Assembly (NCBI GenBank): GCA_910589315.1
Contig: CAJUTB010000030.1
Coordinates: 1 to 32,282, forward strand
DNA: 32,282 bases
From: an uncultured Oscillibacter sp.
GTDB lineage: Bacteria; Bacillota; Clostridia; Oscillospirales; Oscillospiraceae
Direction of reading: 5' to 3'
Shown: piece by piece, positions 14,356 to 23,194 of the stretch
Layout of the letters: every line of letters starts with the position of its first letter
Position numbering within the stretch: position 1 is the stretch's first letter
Program-made: the position numbers and the translations under genes
Notes under the pieces: model-generated
What the model was told of the DNA's origin: nothing
Database searches by the model: none
What the model saw: only the letters and a program-made list of their open reading frames with translations

Positions 14356-15453
14356 TCACGATTTCCCCAAAATCTCCCGGTCAAAGCCGATATTCTTCAC
14401 AAAAACCATGTATCCGCCGGCGGTCTGTTCCGCAGGCCGGAAGCCGCAGTCCCGGAAAAACGGCTCTGCCTCCGACTGCGGCGGCAATGCGGCCCAAAGG
14501 CGTTCGCCACCTCCGGCCCGCGTGTGCTGGACGGCCTGCCCGATCAGCTGCACGCCGAAGCCCCGCTTCCGGCGCTCCGCCCGGATGTACGCGAGGAAAA
14601 TACGTCCCGGCTCCGGCCCCAGCTGAAGCACACCCACCGGCTCCTCGTCCAAATATCCAACCATAGCAGCGCAGTCCGCCCCACTGGGCAGCAGACGGGC
14701 TTCTCCGCCCTCTCCCCACGCGGCCCCGGCGGCTTCCTGCAACAGTCCGGCGTGTTCCGGCAGCGTCAGCGGCGCGAACCACAGTCCCGGTTCCAGGGCC
14801 GTCGCCCGTTTCCGAACCTTCTCTCCCGCCAGATATTCCGGCGTCTGCAAGTGCTGGCTGTCGTTTTGAAACACAATGCGCATCGTACCGTTTTCCGCTT
14901 CCAGCAAAGACACGGCGGTGTTGTCGCCGGTGGGCTGTTTCCCGCCGGTTTCCGCCAGGGTATAGCCCTGGAGGTTTGCCAGCAGCAGGCGGATGGCGTA
15001 GCCGTGGCAGAACACGGCCACCGTCCGCCCTGGGTTCTCCGCCGCGATTTCCTCCACGGCCGCCCGGATTCTGGTCAGAACTTCCCCCGGCGTTTCCGCG
15101 CCGGGAATTTTCCAGCGGTCCATACGGCTTCCGAAATCGTCCATAGCCTGAGCCTCGGTTCGGGCTATGTCGCCCCAGGTCCGCTGTTCCCATGCGCCGA
15201 CGTAAATTTCCCGCAGATCCTTCCGCCGCTGAAGCGGCAGATTCTTCGGCCGGTACAGCGCAGACGCCGTGGCGCAGGTGCGGTACAGGTCGCTGGAATA
15301 CACGGCGTCGACGCGGACGCTTTCAAACCGCTTCTCCAAAGCGCGGACCTGCCGCCAGCCCCGGTCGGTGAGGTTGCTGTCATGCTGGCCTTGGGCGATG
15401 CGGTATAAATTGCCTTCCGCTTCCGCATGGCGGATGAGATAGATTCTTGTCAT
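14356..15453 (-). CDS. Histidine phosphatase (phosphoglycerate-mutase type) fused to GNAT acetyltransferase
   Basis: 365 aa. Residues 1-205 are a histidine phosphatase: IRHAEAEGN with catalytic His9, the SDLYRTCATA motif, the acid in LREIYVGAWE, and the second His at 150 in FCHGYAIR. Residues about 225-355 are a GNAT acetyltransferase: GVLQLGPEPG strand, then RAERRKRGFGVQLIGQA, an acetyl-CoA pyrophosphate loop of R/Q-x-x-G-x-G type, and a FFRDCGFRPAEQT end. Both domains look intact. The substrates are unknown; fusion suggests linked steps in repair or modification of one small molecule. It lies 30 bases behind the cyclo-ligase gene and may share its transcript. Confidence 0.88.
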   Translation of the reverse strand: MTRIYLIRHAEAEGNLYRIAQGQHDSNLTDRGWRQVRALEKRFESVRVDAVYSSDLYRTCATASALYRPKNLPLQRRKDLREIYVGAWEQRTWGDIARTEAQAMDDFGSRMDRWKIPGAETPGEVLTRIRAAVEEIAAENPGRTVAVFCHGYAIRLLLANLQGYTLAETGGKQPTGDNTAVSLLEAENGTMRIVFQNDSQHLQTPEYLAGEKVRKRATALEPGLWFAPLTLPEHAGLLQEAAGAAWGEGGEARLLPSGADCAAMVGYLDEEPVGVLQLGPEPGRIFLAYIRAERRKRGFGVQLIGQAVQHTRAGGGERLWAALPPQSEAEPFFRDCGFRPAEQTAGGYMVFVKNIGFDREILGKS

Positions 15454-15484
15454 ATCGTTTCCTCGCTTGCTCTCAAACTTGCCT

Positions 15485-16072
15485 TCATCCCAGACGAGCC
15501 GGCACGCCGTCCTCGTACAAGGACCGTTCGGTCAGAACCCAGGGGACCGGCAGATCATGGGACTCCACGGGGATTTCCTCCCGGATAAGCCGCTCCCGGC
15601 ACAGCAGAACCGCGCCGCCCCGATACTGGCTCAAAAAGCGGTCGTAGTACCCGCCGCCCCGGCCCAGACGCCGTCCGCTGTGACTGCACGTCAGGCAGGG
15701 GATCACCGCAAAATCCACGCCGTCCACGGGAACGGCAGGACAGCTTTCCAGCGGCGCAGGGATGCCGTAGGCCCCTGGGACCAGCTGTGCAAGGTCGGCG
15801 ATCTGCCGCAGCTCCATCCGCCCCGGTCCGGTGCAAAGCGGTACACAGAGCCGTTTCCCGGTGGCTAGGGCGTCTTTCAGGAGGGGCCGCGTGTCAACCT
15901 CCGCCCCCACGCCCACAAAGCAAAACACCGTCTCCGCAGCCTGATACGCGGGCATGGACCGCAGACGCGCTGCAATGGCCGCGCTGGATTTCGTCTGATA
16001 GGAAGGGGGGAGTTCCGCTTCCAATCGCCGGACCGTTTGCCGCAGTTTCTGTTTTTCCTCCTGTTTTGTCAT
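15485..16072 (-). CDS. 5-formyltetrahydrofolate cyclo-ligase
   Basis: 195 aa, typical length. It uses ATP to convert 5-formyl-THF to 5,10-methenyl-THF, recycling an inhibitory folate. The conserved signature LGRGGGYYDR is at 136-145; the N-terminal Lys/Arg-rich helix (KQKLRQTVRRLEAE) and the PLCTGPGRMEL strand before it fit the family. A frame extends to a TTG at 16093, but ATG 16072 is preceded by AAAGGAGGC at eight bases and is preferred. The gene is often called fau or ygfA. It is followed at 30 bp by the phosphatase/GNAT fusion. A TATAAT at 16153-16158 lacks a well-spaced -35. Confidence 0.93.
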   Translation of the reverse strand: MTKQEEKQKLRQTVRRLEAELPPSYQTKSSAAIAARLRSMPAYQAAETVFCFVGVGAEVDTRPLLKDALATGKRLCVPLCTGPGRMELRQIADLAQLVPGAYGIPAPLESCPAVPVDGVDFAVIPCLTCSHSGRRLGRGGGYYDRFLSQYRGGAVLLCRERLIREEIPVESHDLPVPWVLTERSLYEDGVPARLG

Positions 16073-16256
16073 GGAGACGCCTCCTTTTGTCAAATTGTCT
16101 GGAAATCACGCCCACCGTTGAAAACCAATAACCCTCGTATAAAATAAATCTAATTATAGTAGTATACCGCATTCAGGCTCAAAAAGCCAGAGGCCAGCCA
16201 CACAGGTTTTCGACGTTTCTGCATAAATTTTGGGCAGCATTTTTGCCGTTTCCAAC

Positions 16257-16284
16257 AAAAGCCGGGCTTCCGAAGAAGCCCGGC
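16257..16284 (-). terminator. Terminator of the DUF362 gene
   Basis: GCCGGGCTTC (16261-16270), loop CGAA, GAAGCCCGGC (16275-16284); the minus strand continues TTTTGTTGG. Confidence 0.8.
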
Positions 16285-16327
16285 TCCGTTGTCTTATGCG
16301 CGTTTCACGCTTAGGTATTCCCGGAAA

Positions 16328-17521
16328 TCAATTATACCGCACTCCATATTCCTTCCGGTCGCCCAAAATTCCCTTGACTACATCCGCATTTCCCGGCGGG
16401 CAGCCCACCACCCAGCGGAAGCCCATTTCATCCGCCAGCTTCTTGCAGCAAATCCCCACGCAGACGGTATTCTCCGCCGTGGCGTCTGCGGGCAGATGCT
16501 CTTTTGTACAGGGACCTACACAGACGTTCATCCCCTCCAGATACGGGAACAGCTCCTGGGCCTTCATATCCATTAGAGCACTGATTACCGTATTATGGCA
16601 GCCGGTGCAGGCGTCCTTGCTGAAAATCAGATTGAACGTATCGGGGATTCCCTCAATCGTCACCTCGCTGGACCGCTTGAAACGGCTCGCCACTTCCGCA
16701 ATCTGCTTGCCTACGACTTCGATCTTGCTCAGGTCCATCTCGCCCATGCCGCGCTGGTGGGAAGCCTTGGTGATCATGACTTCCTCCGGCTCATAGCCCA
16801 TGATTTTGCCCGTTACGGCCTCGCAGGCTACCAGGTCCTTTGAGCCGATGATCAGATTCATTTCCTTTGTCTCGCCAAAAATCGGACCAAGTCCCTGCTG
16901 TCCATATGTACCGTCGATAATTTCCAGGCAGGGTTTCAGAGTCTTGCACCAGTCTACAACGCCCTCAATCAAGCCCTTCTTATGGAAATCCTTCTTCTGC
17001 GTATCAATCAGCAGGCCCTTCAGGTTTTTCAAGCCCAGTGTGATTTCCGTCTGGTCGTGGGTTTTCATCACCGGAACGGTGATAATGGCGTCCGCATCTC
17101 GGACCATCTCCCATGTGTTGATCTTCTCAAAGACTACGCCGTCTTCCACATCCATAGTGCACCGGGCGTTTTCCTTGTTCTTCAAGTCGATTACCGGGAT
17201 ACCCTTGTCCCGCAATTCCTGATAACCACATTTGGCGATTGTCAGCTCCGTATCCGCACCCGCGGCGGAAGACTCCGCAATCACAGGAATTGCGCCCACA
17301 GCCTTCACGGCCTCATAAATGGCCAGGCAGACTTCCCAGCGGGTCACACCGCCGGACAGGCGGTCCGTGGGGCACGCCACCAGGTTCGGCTTGATAATAA
17401 CCTTATCACCGGGCTTGATGATATCTTCCAGGCCGCCAATGTCCCGGATAACCTGGTCAACTGCCTGTTTGATGGCCTCATAGCTATGGTTTTCCGTTTT
17501 TACAATCGATACCTTTGCCAT
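16328..17521 (-). CDS. DUF362-family iron-sulfur protein
   Basis: 397 aa. The DUF362 core is seen from residue 1: KVSIVKTE, then KPGDKVIIKPNLVA (about 36-49), VPVMKTHDQTEITLGLKNLKGL (about 148-169), and a DGTYGQQGLGP segment. The C-terminal third is Cys-rich (CTGCHNTV, VCVGPC, CVGICCKK, VGCPPGN), so an Fe-S cluster is likely, although the order is not a standard CxxCxxCxxxC ferredoxin. Members are poorly characterised and often accompany corrinoid or redox enzymes. ATG 17521 has AAAGGAAAGAG upstream. It follows the B12 mutase by 223 bp but has its own strong promoter and terminator, so it can be expressed apart. Confidence 0.85.
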   Translation of the reverse strand: MAKVSIVKTENHSYEAIKQAVDQVIRDIGGLEDIIKPGDKVIIKPNLVACPTDRLSGGVTRWEVCLAIYEAVKAVGAIPVIAESSAAGADTELTIAKCGYQELRDKGIPVIDLKNKENARCTMDVEDGVVFEKINTWEMVRDADAIITVPVMKTHDQTEITLGLKNLKGLLIDTQKKDFHKKGLIEGVVDWCKTLKPCLEIIDGTYGQQGLGPIFGETKEMNLIIGSKDLVACEAVTGKIMGYEPEEVMITKASHQRGMGEMDLSKIEVVGKQIAEVASRFKRSSEVTIEGIPDTFNLIFSKDACTGCHNTVISALMDMKAQELFPYLEGMNVCVGPCTKEHLPADATAENTVCVGICCKKLADEMGFRWVVGCPPGNADVVKGILGDRKEYGVRYN

Positions 17522-17628
17522 ATGATCACTCTCTTTCCTTTTTTGAAAATTAGAGGTTCCGTGCCGCCCGCAAGCAGTTCCGCAGGGATGATTCTACGGT
17601 CCTCTTACGAAGAAGACATTCTCTTTTT

Positions 17629-17657
17629 ATCATAACTTCCAAACGCGTCCATGTCAA
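17629..17657 (-). promoter_or_regulatory. Promoter of the DUF362 gene
   Basis: TTGACA (17652-17657), 17-bp spacer, TATGAT (17629-17634), about 107 bases before the start codon. Confidence 0.75.
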
Positions 17658-17673
17658 GCAAAACGGCATTAAA

Positions 17674-17715
17674 AATTCCAAAATCGATATACATCTAATT
17701 TCAATATTTGGAATT
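17674..17715 (-). repeat. Inverted repeat after the B12 mutase
   Basis: AATTCCAAA (17674-17682) and TTTGGAATT (17707-17715), perfect 9-bp arms with 24 bases between. On the minus strand TTTTTAA overlaps and follows the second arm, so it may be a weak terminator. Confidence 0.45.
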
Positions 17716-17744
17716 ATTGGATCTGTCTGCCGCTTACTCCCCTC

Positions 17745-19499
17745 TCATGCGCTGTACCGCCGGATGGTCTCAACAATCGTTTCCGCATTGTTGTCCACAT
17801 TAACACCCATTTCCGCTAGGCGGCCAGATACATCCTCCGGCAGATCTTTGCCTTCCATCGCCTCGTTAAGCCGTCCGCCCATGAGGAATTTCACATCGTC
17901 CAAATGCAGCTCTTTCAACTTCTTCACCATTGCATCTGCAAAACTGTACGCCATGCCATTGTATGTGCTGACCACCAGAATTTTACTCTCCGTTTCAATC
18001 AGTGTATCGGCAAATTCCTCCACAGGAGTCGCATCACCCAAATCATAAACATTCGCGCCCGCAACACGCAGAATTTTCTTGATGACCTCTTTTCCAAATA
18101 CATGAATATCTGTCGCACCAATAACCACGTTAACACCCTCCAAGGGCTTTTCCGCCAGCTCTGGCATTCGGGCAATCAGCTGTTCGCCCGTGGCACTGAT
18201 CGTCTGAATAATGTTGGTGGGCCGGACCGGTTCCCGGCCGCGCATGGCCAGCTCGTCTTTCCTTCCCACGCCGAAATTGATTTCCAGCTGCTCGGCGCCA
18301 ATCCCCTTCAAAACCGCCATGATCTGTCCCGCATGGGTGATGTCTACCCCCAGATCGTCCAAGGCGTTCATCACCCGTTCAAAAAACACATTGCCGCTGA
18401 CATTCAGCAGCTTCGCTTCGGCCTCCACACGGCCAAAGTCGATATAATCCATGTAGTAGCGTGCCTTTTCCATCATGATATCCAGTGTATGATGAGATTC
18501 AATGATCTCCTCGGCCGAAGGAACGCGAATCGCCTCTGTCACCGGAATTGCACACACAGCATGGCCTGTGGGGTATTTCATCTGCCCAATCACATCCGCC
18601 AAAGCAAAGGAGGACAGCGCACCATAGTTTCGGGGAATATCTGTACCAAAATCAATGGTGTTTCCGTAGATCATGGAACCAGGCGTCTGATGGGTGTTGA
18701 TATTCCACATGGCTTTGTTGAAAATAATCCGCAGTATCGGGTCGCTGAACAGGTTGCCAAAGCAAAAGTTCATACCGCCGCCCAGCAAATCTTCCACGAT
18801 GTACCGTTCCAGCCGTGCCCATCCGGCCAGATTTGCCAGGTCGTGGAACTGGGACCCCATACCGTCATCCAAATTGGAATGAATGGCCGCCCCCTGCTCC
18901 CGGAAATATCCCATAACGGCAATCGCCTCACAGGCTTTGATCGTACGGTCATATTCCATATCCAAGCCAGGATACTCGTAGCTATAATAGTGTGAAATAT
19001 TACCAATCGTAGTCACACCGGCACTCAAGGCATTCACACAATTCTCCACGGAGTTCAAAGAGCCAATCATATGGTCGCCCATATGAACCTGAACCGGCAC
19101 CTGCCGGCTCAAAATTTTCCACTCCTCCGGCGTTTTGTAAACCTGACCAGTTCCCACCTGAATCCGGTCCCGGTACTCCGCAGGCACACCCATGGAACCA
19201 TCCAGACACACGCCGAACCGGTCTACATAGGATCCGCTCTCCTTCAGCGCTTCGTAAATTTTCTGAAAGCCTTCCGCCGTCGCAGACACCGAGTTCCAGC
19301 CTATATGGGTATGTTTCATCACATGGCCGGTCTGCATCATCTTCCGCTTATATTCCGCCTCCGACCGGACGCCATAGGTCTTCATGAACAGGCTCTCGCC
19401 AATCGTAACCGTTTTGGCAATCTTCTCACCCTCGCTGAGAAGGGTCTTCATATCCGGAAGTTCCTTTTCGTTGAACCGTCTGTTTACTTTCAGTTCCAT
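17745..19499 (-). CDS. Coenzyme B12-dependent mutase, catalytic barrel fused to cobalamin-binding domain
   Basis: 584 aa. Residues about 40-440 are a barrel-like catalytic region (VDRFGVCLDGSMG, HMGDHMIGS, AGVTTIGNISHYYSYEYPG, AAIHSNLDDGMG, YPTGHAV, PVTEAIRVP). Residues about 455-584 are a base-off/His-on cobalamin domain: D464-x-H466-xxG, then VVSTYNG and LMGGRLNE, matching the DxHxxG...SxL...GG pattern of glutamate mutase S chains. The His that replaces the lower cobalamin ligand is present. The layout resembles 2-methyleneglutarate mutase and glutamate mutase E+S in one chain. A barrel of the lysine-5,6-/ornithine-aminomutase kind is another relative, but I do not see the PLP-lysine insert I expect after DxHxxG. 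Substrate unknown. It forms a cluster with glmL-like and a paralog. Confidence 0.75.
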   Translation of the reverse strand: MELKVNRRFNEKELPDMKTLLSEGEKIAKTVTIGESLFMKTYGVRSEAEYKRKMMQTGHVMKHTHIGWNSVSATAEGFQKIYEALKESGSYVDRFGVCLDGSMGVPAEYRDRIQVGTGQVYKTPEEWKILSRQVPVQVHMGDHMIGSLNSVENCVNALSAGVTTIGNISHYYSYEYPGLDMEYDRTIKACEAIAVMGYFREQGAAIHSNLDDGMGSQFHDLANLAGWARLERYIVEDLLGGGMNFCFGNLFSDPILRIIFNKAMWNINTHQTPGSMIYGNTIDFGTDIPRNYGALSSFALADVIGQMKYPTGHAVCAIPVTEAIRVPSAEEIIESHHTLDIMMEKARYYMDYIDFGRVEAEAKLLNVSGNVFFERVMNALDDLGVDITHAGQIMAVLKGIGAEQLEINFGVGRKDELAMRGREPVRPTNIIQTISATGEQLIARMPELAEKPLEGVNVVIGATDIHVFGKEVIKKILRVAGANVYDLGDATPVEEFADTLIETESKILVVSTYNGMAYSFADAMVKKLKELHLDDVKFLMGGRLNEAMEGKDLPEDVSGRLAEMGVNVDNNAETIVETIRRYSA

Positions 19500-19564
19500 A
19501 ACTCCGCCGTCCTCCTATTCATCTCATTCACAAAAGCCTCCCCTGCCGGAAATCAACATCTTAT

Positions 19565-20953
19565 TCAGCCGGTTTCCGACAGACTGGCCTTCATAATCCC
19601 CAAAGCCGCAGCCTTGTCGTACTCCTGAAGCAGTCCCGCTGCGTAAAACACATAATCACGGTCCACCAAGGTCCGCACTTTTCGGGGAATCAGAATTTCC
19701 TCCCCTTCACACTCCTGCAAAACTGCACATTGCAGCAGGCCATCGGGATCTGTTCCATTGACCAGAATTCCGCCGGTGCCGATGATGGTTTCCACATTTG
19801 TCAGGTTTTTGCCCCGCTGGATTTCCCGAACGCCTTTCGAATGCACCTTTTCAATCCGGCCCGCATGACGGCGCACTGAAATCGAAATCGCTTGACTGGC
19901 TATTTCCTGATCAATCCGCAGCTCCTCCGGCGTGTCTGCCAGAAAGCTGGTATCCAAAAGCCGTTTTTCAACGGACGCCCGTAGCGTTGCAGTAGACACA
20001 TCCGCCCGCTGGGCCATAGCCTCTGCACCCGCCTCCTCCAAAACGCACACCGAAGACTCCCGCATTCCCATGTCGCCTTCCACTGTACGCTTGGCAAACG
20101 GCTCCGCCGCTCCAACCATCCGGGCATAATTGTAACCCTTGTTTTTGATAAACGAATATACATCCGTCGTTGCGCCGCCTACATCCACCATCATCATTCC
20201 ACCCAGGCCCGCATCTGTTTCCGTACCTTCGGAGAGCAGCTTTCCCGCCGCCAGCACCGCCGCTGGCGTGGGCATCAATATTTCCCCGATTTCCTCCCGA
20301 ACCCGGTCCATACCGATCATATTGGTAATCCGTTTCATGAAAATATTTCGGATTACCGCCTCCGCCGGTCCCGTGTTCATCTCACCCACCGCTGGGATGA
20401 TATTGTCCACCAGAAAACATTCCTTGCCGCCCCGGCAAAAGATTTCCCGCGCCATTTGGCCTGCGTCTGAGTTTCCTGCATAAATTACTGGGACTTGCAG
20501 GTCCGATGCGCTCAGAACCTCTGCATTGTGGAGAATCATTGTGCGGTTTCCCTTTTCGTATCCGCCGCACAGCAGTACAATTTCCACATTCGTCTTTTCC
20601 AGGGAAACGGCGTCTTCCGGCGTCAGCCAGCCGGAGTAATTTGCCAATATCTTCGCGCCCGCTCCAAACGCTGCGTTCCGCCCCGCCATAATGCTTAAAG
20701 AGCGCGTCAGCCCAACCACCGCCATTCGCAGACCGCCCGCCGCACTGCTGCTGGAAAGTTTCAGCGATTCCTGCAAGGCCACATGACCAACGGCTCGCGC
20801 AACTGCATCGAAACACTGATGCAGCCCAATCCGGGCATCAATATGCACCGTCGACGGAAACCGGTCTGTCATAAGCACTCTGCGTTCCGGGAGATGGACG
20901 CAGGCCACCTTTGTATAGGTGCTGCCAAAATCAATCAAAGTTGCATACTTCAT
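19565..20953 (-). CDS. GlmL/MutL-family mutase-associated ATPase (reactivase)
   Basis: 462 aa, the same length as GlmL of clostridial glutamate mutase operons. It has an actin/Hsp70-like (ASKHA) nucleotide fold: phosphate-1 loop IDFGSTYTK at 8-16 and phosphate-2 loop MMVDVGGATTDVYSF in the middle, plus LLCGGYEKGNRT and the TIIGTGGILVNG adenosine region near the end. GlmL is known by position between the two glutamate mutase subunit genes and is thought to exchange damaged cobalamin on the enzyme. Here it likewise sits between two mutase-type genes (24 and 65 bp away), which supports the same role. GGAGGG precedes ATG 20953. Confidence 0.85.
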   Translation of the reverse strand: MKYATLIDFGSTYTKVACVHLPERRVLMTDRFPSTVHIDARIGLHQCFDAVARAVGHVALQESLKLSSSSAAGGLRMAVVGLTRSLSIMAGRNAAFGAGAKILANYSGWLTPEDAVSLEKTNVEIVLLCGGYEKGNRTMILHNAEVLSASDLQVPVIYAGNSDAGQMAREIFCRGGKECFLVDNIIPAVGEMNTGPAEAVIRNIFMKRITNMIGMDRVREEIGEILMPTPAAVLAAGKLLSEGTETDAGLGGMMMVDVGGATTDVYSFIKNKGYNYARMVGAAEPFAKRTVEGDMGMRESSVCVLEEAGAEAMAQRADVSTATLRASVEKRLLDTSFLADTPEELRIDQEIASQAISISVRRHAGRIEKVHSKGVREIQRGKNLTNVETIIGTGGILVNGTDPDGLLQCAVLQECEGEEILIPRKVRTLVDRDYVFYAAGLLQEYDKAAALGIMKASLSETG

Positions 20954-20977
20954 GCCGCCACCCTCCGTTGTGTGCGG

Positions 20978-22255
20978 TCAATGTCCATATAGGCCGTAAT
21001 CCGCCGGAAGACTCTCTGTCGTTTTGTCGGACAGTTCCTCCACCAATGCCTTCACTCCCACCTTCTTCACCGCCAGCATCACACTGTATGGATTTGTTAT
21101 ATCTATGAAGTTGGAAAGATACGAAAGAATATTATCCCGCAGCTTCCGCCCCCGTGCGGTTAAACGCGCCGCCTCTGTATCAATCGCAGCAAAATGAATC
21201 GTCTTCAACACCTCCGGCAAATACGCTTCCAGCTGCTTTGCAAGGCACAGCTTCCGAACAATCTCCTCATTCGTTACCTGATCATCCAGACCCCGGTCCG
21301 CCATTACCGTTACTGCGTGGCCGGTTTGATAGTGGGCCTGCCCCGCCATGTCATACAGCATACATGTACACAGATGCGCGTCATTCAGATCAAGTTTCCG
21401 CTTTTCCCGTCCCAATTTGTTAGCAAACACCATAGAACCAAACACACCGTCTCCATGGATTTGCTTCAGCGCCGACAAAAATACCAGGCGTTTATACGGC
21501 GAATGGAACATATCGCCAAAAGAGTGCGCCACCTTTGCGCCCAGCAAATCCTCTGCGATGTACTTCTCCAACAGAGCCATTCCAATCAACTGCCCCATAT
21601 CCCCGCATTTATCGCCGTAACCGTCATCCAGATTTGAGTGAATCAGTGCGCCGTCCGCCACATGCTCACCCATGACAGCCATTGCCATGACCGTGCTGCG
21701 GGTCCGCGCTTCCACATCCTGAAACTCTGGATAATCCCAGCCGAAAAACTGGGAGATATTGCCCATCGTTGTAATTCCTGCCCGCAGCGCCTTGCAGCAG
21801 GAATCATATGAAGCCGGGCTTCCAATCATGTTATCCCCCAAATGCGGCTGGGAAAAGGAAACCAACGCCAACTCGTTCCAATCTTCCTGCACTTGGAGAT
21901 ACAGTCCCGCCTTTTCTCCACTTTTCCGGCGCAGCTCCGGCGGCATAGCCATGGACGGGTCCAGCGATACGCCGAACCGGTCCAGGACAAGTCCTTCTTT
22001 CTTCAGCAGCTCCTGTAAAGCAGGCAAATCTCTCCCCATGGCCTCTCGATTTGGGAAGCAGAAATGGGTATGATACATGATGCCGCCCTTTGCCGCCATC
22101 ACACTTTTATACGCTTTTTCTGAGGTAAAGCCCGTCGCCCTGCACCAGCCGCTTTGGGGAACTGGAATCGTCCGGGCCTCCTCCCGCGCCTGCCGGATAA
22201 AACTGGTATCCATCTCAGGTACAGACTCCAGGATTTTTTTCTTCTCTGCATCCAT
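20978..22255 (-). CDS. Second mutase catalytic subunit paralog, lacking a cobalamin domain
   Basis: 425 aa. It is clearly homologous to the barrel of the 17745-19499 protein: LDRFGVSLDPSMAMP, HLGDNMIGSPAS, AGITTMGNISQFFGWDYPE, ALIHSNLDDGYGD, YIAEDLLGAKV, YQTGHAVTV all align in order. It stops where the cobalamin domain would begin, so it has no DxHxxG motif of its own. It may be a partner subunit using the other chain's cofactor, or a non-catalytic beta-type subunit as in two-subunit methylmalonyl-CoA mutases. ATG 22255 (MDAEKKK) is chosen: GGCGGGA lies about ten bases upstream; an upstream TTG frame is less likely. It follows the SDR gene past a terminator and precedes glmL by 24 bp. Confidence 0.75.
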   Translation of the reverse strand: MDAEKKKILESVPEMDTSFIRQAREEARTIPVPQSGWCRATGFTSEKAYKSVMAAKGGIMYHTHFCFPNREAMGRDLPALQELLKKEGLVLDRFGVSLDPSMAMPPELRRKSGEKAGLYLQVQEDWNELALVSFSQPHLGDNMIGSPASYDSCCKALRAGITTMGNISQFFGWDYPEFQDVEARTRSTVMAMAVMGEHVADGALIHSNLDDGYGDKCGDMGQLIGMALLEKYIAEDLLGAKVAHSFGDMFHSPYKRLVFLSALKQIHGDGVFGSMVFANKLGREKRKLDLNDAHLCTCMLYDMAGQAHYQTGHAVTVMADRGLDDQVTNEEIVRKLCLAKQLEAYLPEVLKTIHFAAIDTEAARLTARGRKLRDNILSYLSNFIDITNPYSVMLAVKKVGVKALVEELSDKTTESLPADYGLYGH

Positions 22256-22323
22256 TAACGATATTCCCGCCTTTCCGCCGCGTCTCAAAGCGCGGCTCTC
22301 TCAATCCAGTTGGAATTTTCATC

Positions 22324-22365
22324 AAAAAGGCCCCCTGTTGCAGCATTATTCTACAACAGAGGGCC
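22324..22365 (-). terminator. Terminator/attenuator between the SDR and mutase genes
   Basis: On the minus strand GGCCCTCTGTTGTAG, loop AATAATG, CTGCAACAGGGGGCC, then TTTTT. No promoter is apparent between it and the mutase paralog start at 22255, so readthrough is expected. Confidence 0.85.
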
Positions 22366-22380
22366 TCGTTTCGCCGGGAA

Positions 22381-23127
22381 TCAGTCCATGATCTGGCCGC
22401 CGTTTACATCCAGCGTTTCGCCATTGATAAAGGAAACCTTGTCATCACACAGGAAGCAAACCGCCTCCGCAATCTCGCTAAGTTTACCCAGCCGTCCGGC
22501 GGGAATCAGGTGCAGAAAACTTTTCCACCGGTCGGAAGACAGTACCGCTTGAGATTCCACCCAGCCGGGCGCCACACAGTTAGAATTGATCCCGGTACCG
22601 GAAAGCTCCAGCGCAAAGGAATTTGTCAGAGCAATGACGCCTGCCTTCGCCGCACCGTACACGCTGACGCCAGGCGCAGGCTTCTTACCATCAATGGAGC
22701 TGATATTTACAATCCGCCCGAACTTGTTCACCAGCATGGACTGTTTCACCACGTTCTGGGTCATGAAAAACATCCCTTTGAGGTTCACGTCCATCACAAA
22801 ATCATACAGCTTTTCGTCCATCTCCAAAATCGGCTTGGATGGATACACGCCCGCGTTATTGATCAGGAAATCCACCTTCCCCATCTCCGCCACAATTTTG
22901 GAAACCGCGTCTTCCACAGCCGCTACATTAGTGATGTCCACACAAATCCCCATCACCTTGCGGCCCATCTTGCGAATATCCTGGAAAACTTCCGACTCCT
23001 CGTCAATTTTGATATCGGCTATAACAATATCCGCCCCATACTCCGCCAGTTTTCTCGCAATGACCGCGCCAATACCGCCCGCAGCGCCGGTGACTACTGC
23101 TACCCGGCCTTCAAATCTCTCACTCAT
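22381..23127 (-). CDS. Short-chain dehydrogenase/reductase (SDR), NAD-type
   Basis: 248 aa, a classical SDR. The Rossmann glycines TGAAGGIG are at 13-20, Asp38 (ADIK) sits where NAD-preferring members keep an acid, NNAG is at 90-93, catalytic Ser is at 144 and YxxxK is Y157/K161 (VYGAAKAG). The APGWV and LDVNGGQ C-terminal elements fit the FabG-like group, which oxidise or reduce hydroxy/oxo acids, sugars or acyl chains. A frame extends to 23142, but ATG 23127 has GGAGG nine bases upstream. It lies between nhaC-like and mutase genes, so it may redox-convert a product or substrate of the mutase. Exact substrate unknown. Confidence 0.88.
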   Translation of the reverse strand: MSERFEGRVAVVTGAAGGIGAVIARKLAEYGADIVIADIKIDEESEVFQDIRKMGRKVMGICVDITNVAAVEDAVSKIVAEMGKVDFLINNAGVYPSKPILEMDEKLYDFVMDVNLKGMFFMTQNVVKQSMLVNKFGRIVNISSIDGKKPAPGVSVYGAAKAGVIALTNSFALELSGTGINSNCVAPGWVESQAVLSSDRWKSFLHLIPAGRLGKLSEIAEAVCFLCDDKVSFINGETLDVNGGQIMD

Positions 23128-23194
23128 AATTCCATCCTCCATATTCTTTGTTTCCTATTTCATTTTTTACATTGGAATTTCACTTTGTTGGAAA

